From contig NW_024468516.1 of assembly GCF_001632365.1 (NCBI RefSeq), positions 466,177-530,176 on the forward strand: DNA of 64,000 nucleotides, given 5' to 3'. The notes beneath the pieces were generated by a model. It saw only the letters and a program-made list of their open reading frames with translations, had not been told where the DNA came from and did not search any database. Positions 48,991 to 59,559 of this stretch are shown here, piece by piece. The stretch's first letter is position 1, and each line of letters begins with the position of its first letter. The stretch is from Laetiporus sulphureus 93-53 (lineage: Eukaryota; Basidiomycota; Agaricomycetes; Polyporales; Laetiporaceae). The translations under genes were made by a program, and so were the position numbers.

Positions 48991-49809
48991 TCGTCATCCG
49001 CTCTCTCTACAAACAGTGTGCAAGCGCATCTCGCTTGCATTTGGCATATACTACAGGCGATTTATCGCTTTACTGGAAGGGTTTGTGTCTGCGATACTGA
49101 CAGGCGCGGAAATGTACATTTGAGTGTCGAATTGCTTGGTTTGTTGGTGGCGTCACATCCATTGGAACTGTACATCGCGAGTTACTACTCTTATTTTACA
49201 CTTCATCATTCGCATGACATCCTCAGAGAGTGCATCCATCTCCACAGCCATGGTAGTGTCCGGATCCATGCCGCAAACCTGTGCACTGTTTGTACTTTCG
49301 ACTGACTACATAGTATCGTATTTGATGTTCTCCTTGTTGACTCTCCAGATCCAACCCCTCGATCAGTGCATTCCGCAGATGGATCTCCGGCGATTCCGTG
49401 GCCCAATCGCAGCGTATGCCAACGATCATACATTGTGCATCAATGACGTGTCTGCCATCCGCCGAACAGCTCTGCATGCTATCGCAATACATCAGTAGAT
49501 CACCCATGCTTGTCGTGGCTGTGCGTACCCGTTTAATTTGACTGACAGCATCAATTCTTTGTCGTTCTAACTCTTTCGACCCCTCCCGATCGTCACCCAA
49601 CTCCCTCACGCGGTCAGTGAGCTGCTTGATTTGCGTCTTCGAGAAGATTAGAACTAGCGTGTTCGAATCAACAACGAGTGCCTCTGCGGCGATCATCGAG
49701 TAGAGGGGAAGTGGGTTCCGACGAAAAAGCATGCGTGACAGGGGGCGAAAGGAATCAAAGCTAAAGACAACAAAGCTATCGCATCGTCAGCATGGCTGGT
49801 AGCAGAAAT
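48991..49809. other. Interval with a coding-like stretch on the minus strand
   Basis: About 820 bp after the BTB gene. On the - strand, 49732 down to about 49223 reads smoothly: LVLIFSKTQIKQLTDRVRELGDD, GSKELERQRIDAVSQIKR, a possible 58-nt intron GTACGC to ATGCAG, then HLRNALIEGLDLESQQGEH. This charged helical sequence could be a 3' part of the F-box gene at 49810-50462 or a separate remnant. A donor GTGAAT lies at the F-box stop, which would allow extension, but I cannot prove it. Confidence 0.35.
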
Positions 49810-50462
49810 TCACGAGACGAACTTCTCATCCAGACATCCTTCGCAACATCTGGCCCGACAAGCCCATAAGACGTTCATGACTCCCGCGGTCAAGCAGAAC
49901 TACAAATCACCCCTGAGCACATAATTTGACAGCCAGGAGAGATTAAATCTTACATGACAGTGCTGATCAAAAAGCAGATTTGCATATTGAGGTTCGCTGA
50001 GGTCCGAAGGACAATCAGGTAGTCTTCCGACTAGTTCACGAGCACCCTTCCACAAGGAGATGGATGAACGACTCATCAGCATGGTGCGCAAAGCTTTCGT
50101 CGTGCGCGCAAGATGCAGCAAGTCAAGTGGACGAAGATGACTGAAAATCTTTGCAACATCGTGTGAGAAGTGAATGGTTACATCGAGAAGAACCGTGCAC
50201 TACATACTTCCAACAGTATGTCCAACGGCATTTCAGGAAGCTTGTCTAGGACGCGTATTTCCAACCTGCCGGGCTCATTGCCAGGCCTTTCCACAACAGC
50301 CCTGTCCTTTATTTCTTTCATGGCAGTTGTGGCGGCTTTTCGACCTTTGCCTCTGATTGATCTTGCGATTCTATCTCCAGAGACATTGTATCGTTGGGTT
50401 CTCGTACTGGCGCCCGCTTTCGCTGCAATACGGGCTGATCGACGAGGATTTGATCGTCCCAT
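49810..50462 (-). CDS. Short F-box protein
   Basis: F-box proteins recruit substrates to SCF ubiquitin ligases by binding Skp1. The start at 50462 gives MGRSNPRRSARIAAKAGAS, a basic N-terminus. The F-box is LDKLPEMPLDILLEV, joined across an intron to LLHLARTTKALRTMLMSRSSISLWKGAREL, then LPDCPSDLSEPQYANLLFDQHCH. A GTAAGA to TTGTAG intron joins FCLTAGVMNVLWACRARCCEGCLDEKF, the Cys-rich segment seen after the F-box in many mushroom proteins. The stop at 49810-49812 gives only about 160 residues, whereas relatives usually continue for several hundred. It is therefore truncated, or continues through a further intron into the coding-like stretch to the left. Confidence 0.7.
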
Positions 50463-51341
50463 CTGCTCAATCGGCGTTCTGTAGTTCTTCAGAGAGGAGA
50501 CTGCGACTGGCGACTGGCGACGCTCGAGCCTCGTGGGTTGAGACGTGACAGACGGCGCGTGATGTCACGCATTGAGCACGTCGCGTCACTTGCGCAAGGC
50601 TTCGAAATTCGTCGTGTCGAGACACAATATTCCCCGAGCAAGGGGACGCAGTGCCTTGAAAGCATGGCAGCATAATCACTGCGCCCCATGAGCGTGACCA
50701 GCGGATTCGAACTAAGCGCGAGCACGAGAGCGGCGATCGCACGTTCTTTAGTAGGCGTCCTCCGAAGTCAGTCTCTAACAACTTGACTCAAGCTGTCATC
50801 TCAGAGCGTCATCGCCAATCTCCTCATCTGCTTTAAACGACCCCATAAGACCGAGGCGTCTGAATGCAGCATCTAATCAAAATTTGAGTCGATGGTCTCC
50901 GAGAAATGATGGCTGAATACGAACAGATATGTCAGCCTCCGTACAGAAGCCTTTGCTTACGGGCTCTTCCTCAAGTTGTTGCCCAGCTTGACGGGAATGA
51001 CAAAACACTGGCACGATCTACAGAGACGCTTGGCTCTTGTGAAACAAGGTTGAGGACATTGCTGGAGGCAGTTGCCCTCTGCGAGACAACTCATGATGGA
51101 GGTTCCCGAAGCTATCAATACGAGACGAAATGCGACGAAGACTCACTAGACCTTCATCACCTGAGAATAATGCCAGAGCGCGTTTCTACCGCAACATGTA
51201 CTTTCGTAAGTTGCGGGAATACATGTGCTCACAAGTGTCCGTTTCATGCCAACGAATAACTGCACCTCGATGTATACCAACTGTCAGCCTGATAACAAGC
51301 ACAAGAGTCAAGAGAACCAGATAACATGAAGCAGCTTATGC
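50463..51341. other. Intergenic interval between F-box gene and PNO1
   Basis: About 880 bp. It contains the F-box promoter and the 3' region of PNO1. One + frame at 50906-51259 encodes a Cys-containing peptide of 117 codons without any family signature. I do not call it a gene. Confidence 0.45.
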
Positions 51342-52404
51342 TCAAATAGCTCTCTGCCGCATACGACTGCTGACGGTCCTCAAGCCAGCATACACTTTGC
51401 CGGGCGGCGAGCCCAGAATGAGTGAGACAATGGCATCTCGCGCGATTTTGATGTTCTGGAATGAACCAAGGATGTGGATTTTACTGCAGTACGCCACATT
51501 AATCAAACACAGGGGATGAGGTCAGAGAATGGTACGTACGTGTCTGCGAGGACGATACGAGTCCGGCTGGCGTTTTCGATGGTGAATTTTGTCTTGCCGT
51601 CCTTGCCTGCAATACGACCTAACAATAAAGTGACGCTCAGTGATACCGCACTAGCATTTTCAACAAATCCCTAACCGATGGCTCGAGCCAGGTGGTCCCC
51701 ATGTAATGTCTTGACATCCTTGATCTCGAAGGAGTCGAGATAGAGGTCGTCTAACCGCAACAGCGCAATCGCATCCTAATGATCATATTTGGTTGAAAAA
51801 GATAGGAAAGAACACGATGGATGCACTGACGTTCACATCGAAGCCCAATGCATATGCCTTGACAAAGTCAGCGCCCTTCTGGATAGCGCCAATATCCTGC
51901 GTATGTTTAGAAGTCTAAGAAACGAACCCGACAGCATGAGCTTTGATCGATGATAACGACACTGGCACGTACCCGGATCTCCACACATCTCTTCTGTACG
52001 TTCATGCGGACTTGCAGCATAAGCATCTCAGTGAGAGGCGAGAAGATGTTGACCCAATCCTTCTTCAGCGGCGTCATGCGATGCGGGGGTATGGCTATGC
52101 GCCTGGACTCGGATTTCAGGGTGGATTTTTCCGCAGATGCAGGCAGGGGAGGGAATGCGGGGCCGGCGGACGGAGTAGGGAGGGATGAAGGATCAGTGTC
52201 AATCATGATTGCGTCGTCATCTTCCACATTCCCGCTCGTCCCTTCCTGGCTGTCAGTTGGAGGGACGACTTCCGTTACATCTATCGTTGCGTCTCGCATT
52301 TCAGAGTCTTGCTGTGCAGAAGCATTGGCGTTTTGCGGGGACTTCTTGCTCCTTTTCTTGCGAGGGTCCGCAGAGGTGCTCGGCTCGGCATGGACTACGA
52401 CCAT
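51342..52404 (-). CDS. PNO1: Pno1/Dim2, KH-domain 40S ribosome assembly factor
   Basis: An essential RNA-binding factor that holds the 3' end of 18S rRNA and partners the Nob1 nuclease in nucleolus and cytoplasm. The start at 52404 gives [22 protein letters not shown], then a variable Ser/Asp/Pro-rich region. The conserved core is [124 protein letters not shown] follows in pieces, with the KH-type GKDG loop. The end is [33 protein letters not shown] (stop 51342-51344). Four introns are present. Complete; divergent from the URI-like gene across 222 bp. Confidence 0.94.
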
Positions 52405-52626
52405 TGCGATAAATCAATCGTCGATTCAAGTGAGAATGGTGTCGAAATGCAAGATGGTGAGCTGAGAAGCAGTGGTTGCAGTGAACTTGTCCGTTGCACA
52501 CTGCACAGAAAACAGAAATTGCGCTCGGCAACAGCCGCCAACAGGTTATTAGGACACTTCGATCGTTGCTCGCCACACTGATCTCTACTCTTTTTACCTT
52601 TTTCCACCGGCACTCGTTGCGCAAGC
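52405..52626. promoter_or_regulatory. 222-bp divergent promoter, PNO1 / URI-like gene
   Basis: Separates the PNO1 start (-) from the URI-like start (+). A T-rich run (ACTCTTTTTACCTTTTTCC near 52585) lies about 30 bp before the + start, typical of a fungal leader. Specific sites are not assigned. Confidence 0.45.
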
Positions 52627-55031
52627 ATGGCATCTTTAGCTTCTAGTTCCGCCGAAGATCTCAATGAGAGCCGAGCCGAAGGTGTGTTCTCATGTACAGA
52701 AACGTACGTTCCTGACTGACGAAAGCATAGCTCTGCAGGCTCTCCTCAATTCGTTATCACCTGGGGACCCAACGGCTGAGAACGGCGGTCAACTGACTTC
52801 TGACCAAGTCAGAAAAATGTCTGACAAACTGGGCGAAGTACTGGGCGATGGAGCGTTTGCTTCGGAAGGTGGCGAGCAGCGACGAAACGAGAAGGGTGAG
52901 GTACGTTCGTAGTCATTTGACGTTGGACCTCTCACGCTCATGCGCCTTGATTCTTACAAAGCTGCTTAATGAAGAGGGACTTCCCGTAGTCGACATCACA
53001 GAGCCTATCTCTGAAACCCCTTCCTCGGAACCGGGACACATCTTCAATGATCCTGATCTACTCCCGCTCTGGGCTCTGTCTCCTGCTGAGAAGGCACGTC
53101 GTCGTGCCGAGCGGGAGCGTATATTGGACCTTTTGGAGGAGGAGGAGCAGTTGGAGCAGGAGCGCGCGGAAGCAGCAGAACGCGAGCGATATCGGTCAGA
53201 GCTGGAGAAGCGGAAGGAGGCGGCGAAGGCGCAGCTGGATTCACTGAGGAAGGCCAAAGAGCTGCAGAAGAAGATGGGCAAGGCGCTTCTTCGGAACGTC
53301 ATTGAGAGCAAGGAACGAGAGGAGCACGAAAGCGTACAGAAGGAGAAGGAGAAAGAGACGGCGAGAACAGAGAAGAATCAGAAGCCGGCAAAGAGCGTCT
53401 CGTTCGCGGAGCCTCCTTCGGACCACGAGAGCACTCCAGCCGAGGGCTCTGAACAAGGCAAGTGGGGTGACGTTTCTCTGGCGAGACTGCAGCGGAAGGG
53501 CAAGAGCACACTATTGACCAAGGCTCAGATGGCAAAGCAACCAATGAAGATGGAAGTCGTCGAGCGACATCCCGCCGAGTCCCGTCCATCGTTATCAACA
53601 AGTGCTCAGGTTCTGGACGGGCAGGACTCTGATGACGAGTCTATCCCAGGCTCTCCAATGCCTACTGACTCCGACGAGGGGGAGATCATCCATTCTGATC
53701 ATTACGATGAGGAAGATAACCGCGCATCGGCACCATCAATGCCACCGGAGTCTGATTCAACTGACAATGAACACTTCACTGACGATGGCGAGCCGACAGA
53801 ATGGACGGAGGACGAATCTGACGACTTCGCTCGACATCAGCACGATATTGAACGTGCATACTACGAGAAGCGCGCCACGATTGGCGCACAGGTTGCCAGT
53901 GCGATGAGAGCTCACACGCATTCGGAAGATGAAGATGAATGGGATCAGGCGGTATGTGCCATATGCTACGGAGGGTCATGCATGAACTAAGTGACGCTGA
54001 ACCTCAGGAAGTACCACTTGAAGCAACGCGCGCATCCGCGCCTCCCAAAACACCGGTCTCCAAGTTCAAGTCTGAGCGTCTTTCCAATGCTTCTTCCAGC
54101 ACTCTCGCTTCACATTCCCTTGGTCGCTCAGTTCTACCATCCTCTCAGTCTTCGTCGTTGAAAAGCGCCATCAGGATGGGAAAACTAGAAAGTGATCAGC
54201 TCGTAGGAGAGGAGAGCGATGATGACGTTGAGAAGCAAACTAGAGAGGTCCTGGAGTTGCTCTCGAGAGGAGAAGTGACCAACATCAGTTTGCAGACAAG
54301 TCCTACTCCTGCTGCTGGAGAGAGTGTCAGGGCAATATCAGCTGTATCTTCCAGTCCCTTACAAACGCCTTCCGCTCCAACAATAATCAGTCCGGACAAC
54401 GTAGGCAACGCAGCGGCAGCACCGAAGCCCAAACCATCCAAGGTGTCCAAGTTCAAAATGGCGTTGTCCCAGGCACAGCAAGTGCAGGATTCCGCATTGC
54501 CATCACCTCCGATGACCACGCCAATATCTGTCACCGAGCGTTCTTCTCCCAAGATGGCCTCGCCTGGGCCAGGAACGCCAATAGCCGTGCCCACTGCGTC
54601 GTCGCGGCTGTCGCCTCGGACGCCTGCGCACACACGTAGCCAGATGCCTAGCATGATTGTCGACTCGCCTTCGTTCCTTCCGCCCGCGAGGATGTCATTA
54701 GCATCTGTGGCGCGACCATCGCCAGGACCAGCCTCATGTTCTGCGCAGCGATGATGCAGGTGCCAGTCCTATACCTTTCCGCTCGGTTATCATCGAATCG
54801 CCCTCATTTCAGCCCATGTCCACCGTCAACTCGTCGCCATCATTATCCTCCCCGCCGATGCCATCGTCCTCAACATCAAGTGCGGGCAACTCGATTAAAT
54901 TTGCCCCGGCGGACCGACCAGCTGTAATCATGGCTGCAGAGGTTAAGGAGTCAGATTCTACTTCACGACGTACCGCAGGCGCAGAGGGGAAAGAGAAGAA
55001 AGTATCGAGATTTTTAGCAGAGAGAATGTGA
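52627..55031 (+). CDS. URI/Bud27-like protein with repeated V-S-K/R-F motif (DUF3835-like)
   Basis: Probably the fungal homologue of URI/Bud27, an unconventional prefoldin linked to TOR signalling and RNA polymerase assembly. The start at 52627 gives MASLASSSSAEDLNESRAE; a GTGTGT to GCATAG intron joins ALQALLNSLSPG. After LLNEEGLPVVDITEP comes a long coiled coil (SPAEKARRRAERERILDLLEEEEQ onward), then SVSFAEPPSDHES and strongly acidic tracts. A Ser/Pro-rich C-terminus carries VSKFKSERL (54056), VSKFKMAL (54444) and the terminal VSRFLAERM (55002), the motif typical of the Bud27 tail. A clear prefoldin domain at the N-terminus is not visible. Between about 54690 and 54745 the frame changes: either a 55-nt intron with a weak GTCATT donor or a one-base shift. 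Assignment rests on the C-terminal motifs and the layout. Confidence 0.6.
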
Positions 55032-55218
55032 TGCATATCCTGTGCATGTTGTTACATATTTTCACGCGTACTAGTTCGGCGCTCGACTTACATCGGGCGC
55101 CTGTAATGGATCGCAGCACAGATCTCAATCTGGTCCGGTGATTGCCGCTCGCCGACGAACGGGCGCTCGGCTACCCAGCGTTGAACGTTGAGCAAGACGA
55201 TCCGTACGTTTGACTTGC

Positions 55219-57111
55219 ATGCAAAGCCTCACCGCCCTTGCACTTGCCGTCCGCATAGGAATTGCGCTCGCGACACGGACCTTCTTCCAACCAGATGAGT
55301 TCTTCCAATCGCTCGAGGTCGCCCACCATCTCGTGTTCGGGTACGGACACCTCACCTGGGAATGGCTGTCTTCCAAACCCATCAGAAGCATTGTCTATCC
55401 TATGTTGAACGTGCCGGTGTATTGGCTGTTGAAGGTCTCTGGGCTGGATCAGACGAGTATGCTGGTGTGTATGCGGTCTTAAAATATCGTACGAGCAGGC
55501 AACTCACGAAGCGAACTAAGATATGGGCTCCAAAGATACTGCATGGCGCCCTTGCTGCGTGCACTGATATCTGGCTATGTGAATTGACAAGGAAGGCCCT
55601 CGGCGAGAGATATGTCTCGACAACCGTGAGTATCGATCAAAGTGCTGGGTATGTCTGCTCACTGCCCGCTCATAGTTGTTTTTGTCATTGACGTCCTTCT
55701 TTCACGGGCTATCCCTTTCTCGCTCTTTATCAAACTCGCTAGAGACCTCATTGACCGTGGTGGCGCTGGCATATTTTCCGTGGAAGCACACGTCAGGTCC
55801 GACGAGGTAGGATTCCTCGCTCTTTGAGACACTCGCGGAGGCTTGACGTGTTGTCATAGCCGAGATTTCCATAAAATGGTGACTTTCGCTGCGGCTGCAT
55901 GTGCCATCCGGCCTACAAACGCGGTTATCTGGGTGTATGTTTTCGCGATAATGTTCGTCCGATTCAGGCATCGACCGGCACTCGTAAAGTCTATGGTCAC
56001 CGACACGCTTCTCACTGGGTGCGAAGACCGTCTTTCAGGACCTTACCATGGCTGATCTGTGCTCATTGGGTAGGCTGCTCTGCCTCTCGACGATCGTTCT
56101 CCTCGACTCGGCGTATTATGGCGGTCTAACGCTCACTCCGCTGAACTTTCTGCTCACCAATCTGTCATCTGTATCTCTTTTTTACGGTGCTAGTCCGTGG
56201 CATTATTATCTCTCTCAAGCGATTCCTGTTCTATGCACAACGGTTCTACCATTCGTTATTCATGGCACATGGCTAGTCGCTCGCTCCACCGAACCCACCC
56301 CAAAAATCCTGCTCGGCATCATTGGCTGGACCATTTGCGTGTATTCTCTGGCAGGCCATAAAGAGTGGCGCTTCGTTCATCCCTTGCTACCGCTAATGCA
56401 CGTTCTTGCTGCCAAAGCGCTTGTTGACACATACGGATCCGGCCACCAATCTACCCGTCTCCCTATCCGAAGTTCGCACCGGCTTCTTATCCTCCTTCCC
56501 TTGCCGGCAATATGTTACGTCGCACTTTTTCATGCCCGAGCCCAGATCGAGGTAATGCACTATTTACGGAACCTTCCTCCTCATGAAGTCAACTCCGTGG
56601 GCTTCTTAACACCTTGTCACTCAACACCATGGCAAGCATATCTGCATAGAGCGAATCTAGCCGACGAACGGAAGTTCTGGGCTCTTGGCTGCGAGCCACC
56701 CCTTTTGTGGGTCGATCGCGCGTTTTGTTTCATGTCGGTGGCGCCGCTGACGATCTACGCTGCTCTAGAGGCCAAAATATAGATTCATACCGTGACCAGA
56801 GTGACGTGTTCTTTGATTCCCCTGCAAATTACCTGCGCATGCATTTTCCAAGCCGGGTTGACCCATTGTTTCCGCCCTCGCCTATGCCCAACACGCCGCC
56901 AGGAGCATCATTAGAAGCGGACACCGTGTGGAAACATGAATGGCCAGAATACATCGTGATGTTCGGGGCGTTGCTAGATGATAATGATGTACGAGGCATG
57001 CTGGAGACGAACAGCTACCGGGAGGTCTGGATGTACGAATCAGGCTGGGAGAGTGATCAGCGAAGGCAAGGAGGGGTCCGGGTGTGGCGGGTCCAGCCTG
57101 TCCGAGGTTGA
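55219..57111 (+). CDS. GPI10: GPI mannosyltransferase 3 (Gpi10/PIG-B)
   Basis: Adds the third mannose to the GPI anchor precursor in the ER lumen (family GT22, dolichol-phosphate-mannose dependent). The ATG at 55219 gives MQSLTALALAVRIGIALATRTFFQPDEFFQSLEVAH, with the family's first-loop QPDE acidic motif. It continues GYGHLTWEW, PIRSIVYPMLNVP, KILHGALAACTDIWLCELTRK, LSRSLSNSLETSLTVVALAYFPW (GT22 consensus), RPTNAVIWVYVF, YYGGLTLTPLNFL, FYGASPWHYYLSQAIPVL and GHKEWRFVHPLLPL. The C-terminal part has FLTPCHSTPWQAYLH and, across an intron ending CTCTAG, GCEPPLLGQNIDSYRDQSDVFFDSP. It ends RVWRVQPVRG. Many membrane spans and about six introns are present. A slightly longer N-terminus from an upstream exon is possible. 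Confidence 0.92.
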
Positions 57112-57278
57112 AATCATCTGCAGATTCACAATGCATGCTTTTTTCACCACCATTTCATCACTGTATAAAACCGGCTGGAGTGAGCAGTATGTCCGTCAAC
57201 CAACAACACCATCAGCGCTCTGCCAGCACTCGTATCGGGAGAGACTTACTATCATCCTGACTGCACTTCTGCCTCCCC

Positions 57279-58463
57279 ATGTCGTCCGTCACTCTCCCTG
57301 TAGAGCTCTGGTTGTACATATTCCGTCTGTCGACTACTTCTCCACTCACGCACAGCTTGCGTGCAACGACGTACGGACCATTCGAGACCATACCCCTGGT
57401 AGCTCAGGACGATCCGGAGGCAACGAAGACTAAGTCCGCTCTCGTCCTCGTTTGCAAGCAGTGGCAAGCATGGGCGACGGATCTGCTCTACGAGGACTTG
57501 TGGATGGGCCGTCGAGAGAAGCTGAAGGGCTTGTTGGATGGCGTGGAGGGAAAGGGCGACCAGGAACGGTCATGCGGGCGCTGGGTCCGTCGTGCCAACC
57601 TGCCGTACAACAGTTCGATGACCATCTCACCGCGTCCTCTCGAGGCGAACAAGATCCTCGAGCAATGCCCACGACTAGAGGTGCTCGTCCGTGTGGGCCC
57701 ATTCCGTCCGGATGTGGACTTGCGGTTCGAGTTTCCTACTGACTGTCCGCCTATGCCATCGCTAAAGCGCCTAGATTGGTGGCACATCGGCGAGGCTGCA
57801 CGTACAGGAGGCATTAACTGCCTCGGAGACGTCCTCCAGGCTGCTCCTAACTTGCAGTATCTCTCGCTCGGCGGGTACGTCAAGTTCAGCCACATCGCGC
57901 AGTCTCCCATCGCTCTTTCCTCCCTCACGACGCTGCGCATACTGCGCTTGAACGTGCTGTTCGTGCGACAGACATGCAGTTGGTCCATGCCTGCGCTGCA
58001 GCATCTCATCATAGACAACGTGGAGGATATCGGCATGTTGGAGTGCTTTTGGGAGAGGTTTGGCGAGCAGATTCGCACCGTCGAGCTTGGCCACAGCCTG
58101 TGCTACTACGTCTACGATTCGCTCTCGTTCATCCTGCAGGGCTGTCCCAACCTTCGGGAATTGAACTACTATGTTCACTTCACCGCTTTACCTCCCGAGT
58201 TCCGCGAGGGCGTGACATTCGCCTCGCTCGATACCGTCCGGTTGCACGCTCATCCGAACTTGCTCCTCCCACCCGAAAGTGAGGAATATTGGAAACGGAT
58301 CGAAGATCACTTCGCGCTGCTGAACCGGCCTTGCTTCGCTGCGCTGAAGAACGTGGTACTACATGGAGATTGGGACGGGGTGATGAAGGATTCGCGCTAT
58401 CCACTCCTGGCCCAACCATTGCTTGACCGCAAGTGCATCATAGAGAGGGCCGCGGATTATTAG
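57279..58463 (+). CDS. Single-exon F-box/LRR-like protein
   Basis: An intronless frame of 394 codons. The N-terminus MSSVTLPVELWLYIFRLSTTSPL is an F-box-like helix pair, continuing after an insert with SALVLVCKQWQAWATDLLYEDLWM, as in many Agaricomycete F-box proteins. The rest has leucine-rich-repeat character: LEQCPRLEVLVRVGPF, MPSLKRLDWWHIGEA, LQAAPNLQYLSLGGYVKF, LTTLRILRLNVLF, MPALQHLIIDNVEDI, LQGCPNLRELNYYVHF and FASLDTVRLHAHPNLLLPP. It ends LLDRKCIIERAADY. The role is probably substrate recognition for an SCF ligase; the substrate is unknown. Unlike its neighbours it has no introns. Confidence 0.8.
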   Translation: MSSVTLPVELWLYIFRLSTTSPLTHSLRATTYGPFETIPLVAQDDPEATKTKSALVLVCKQWQAWATDLLYEDLWMGRREKLKGLLDGVEGKGDQERSCGRWVRRANLPYNSSMTISPRPLEANKILEQCPRLEVLVRVGPFRPDVDLRFEFPTDCPPMPSLKRLDWWHIGEAARTGGINCLGDVLQAAPNLQYLSLGGYVKFSHIAQSPIALSSLTTLRILRLNVLFVRQTCSWSMPALQHLIIDNVEDIGMLECFWERFGEQIRTVELGHSLCYYVYDSLSFILQGCPNLRELNYYVHFTALPPEFREGVTFASLDTVRLHAHPNLLLPPESEEYWKRIEDHFALLNRPCFAALKNVVLHGDWDGVMKDSRYPLLAQPLLDRKCIIERAADY

Positions 58464-58824
58464 AGCGAACGTTCATGGACCATGCATAGCTTAAATTTCT
58501 CTTTTCATCGCATGACTTGCTTCTTACTTTGACAGTGCATTGAATATATGCATAGTATACATGGGACACTCTAGAGCCTGTAGTATACTCCTATCATTTC
58601 AGCTACTCGATAGATCATATATAATATATAGAGTCCTTGATTGTTCCTCAGTAAATCCGTTTTTCGAATCGTGGATTGCTAGATGAAAAGGAATGAAGCG
58701 ATGGACAAGTGACTCTGAACATCACATGAGACAGATGGAGCATGATGCTCGAGCTTGTCGGCTAGTCCCAGCAACAAGCCCAACCTGTCCCCGAGGCCTA
58801 AACATACAACCTGCCGCCACATTT
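58464..58824. other. Convergent 3' spacer, partly AT-rich
   Basis: About 360 bp between two facing stops. Positions 58480-58670 are AT-rich with runs such as CATATATAATATATAG, fitting fungal polyadenylation regions. Nothing coding. Confidence 0.5.
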
Positions 58825-59559
58825 CTACCTACGGCGGAGCGCCTGATGAAGGACGGACTCTTCACCGGGCGACCCGACATTAAGTGTGACGTCCGGCAAC
58901 TCCGATGGTCTGACGCCATGCGGGAACTGGCTGCTGGAGGGTCCTCGATTGGCAGCAGGAAAAGGCCGACCCCTCGTAGACTCTGAGTCCAGTGATTGGT
59001 CAAGTGAAGGAGACATATAATGGAAGGACAGACCACGAGTGTTCTCCGAATCGTATGTGGCGTCCCGGAGCCGCGGGAGATCGTCAGATGAATGACGCTG
59101 AGGAACATCCGAGGGGCGAGCATATGCAGTGAAATTGTTTCGCAACGCTGATGTACCACGCTCCCGCGACGGACGGCGGCGACATTCGTCGCAAACAGGT
59201 ACTTCCGTCCGCAGGTCGCTATTCGCCGTGAACCGTCGGGCGCATTGTGCGCACAGCTCCGTCAGTGAAGGCAAACGAGCTGGAACTGGCGGCAAGTCCA
59301 CGACCTGATGGCCTCCACCCTGTGACGAGGAGGTCGGGCTCCTGGAATGATCGGAGTATTCGTCCATGCGCCCAAATATCCCGTCGAAAGTGGACTGTTC
59401 GGAGCCTTCGCTGGGTTTGGTTGATTCGCCGCTGTCGCTGGAGTTGGATCTCGAGTCAGCGAAGAAGAATCTTGCCCCGCGGGGTCGGCGTGGCGCTCCG
59501 CCCCCGGGGATGGGGACCGGACGTGTACGATTCTCATCGTGAGGCGCTGTTTCCGACAT
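58825..59559 (-). CDS. Unrecognised protein with a C-x2-C-x16-C-x2-C motif
   Basis: I do not recognise this gene. The ATG at 59559 gives MSETAPHDENRTRPVPIPGGGAP. A disordered Ser-rich region (RFFFADSRSNSSDSGESTKPSEG) follows, then TFDGIFGRMDEYSDHSRSP. The ordered core is VVDLPPVPARLPSLTELCAQCARRFTANSDL...VPVCDECRRRPSRERG, where the two cysteine pairs could bind one zinc ion. The C-terminal third is again low complexity (Ser, Arg, Asp), ending SVLHQALRRR. The open frame needs no intron and is 245 residues. The motif recalls small treble-clef or ribbon zinc sites, but no family can be named; a regulatory or scaffold role is only a guess. Confidence 0.5.
   Translation of the reverse strand: MSETAPHDENRTRPVPIPGGGAPRRPRGARFFFADSRSNSSDSGESTKPSEGSEQSTFDGIFGRMDEYSDHSRSPTSSSQGGGHQVVDLPPVPARLPSLTELCAQCARRFTANSDLRTEVPVCDECRRRPSRERGTSALRNNFTAYARPSDVPQRHSSDDLPRLRDATYDSENTRGLSFHYMSPSLDQSLDSESTRGRPFPAANRGPSSSQFPHGVRPSELPDVTLNVGSPGEESVLHQALRRR

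Noticed and set aside
50906..51259. 117-codon cysteine-containing plus-strand frame
   Set aside because: Cysteine spacing matches no family, there is no signal peptide, and no neighbouring exon could be joined.
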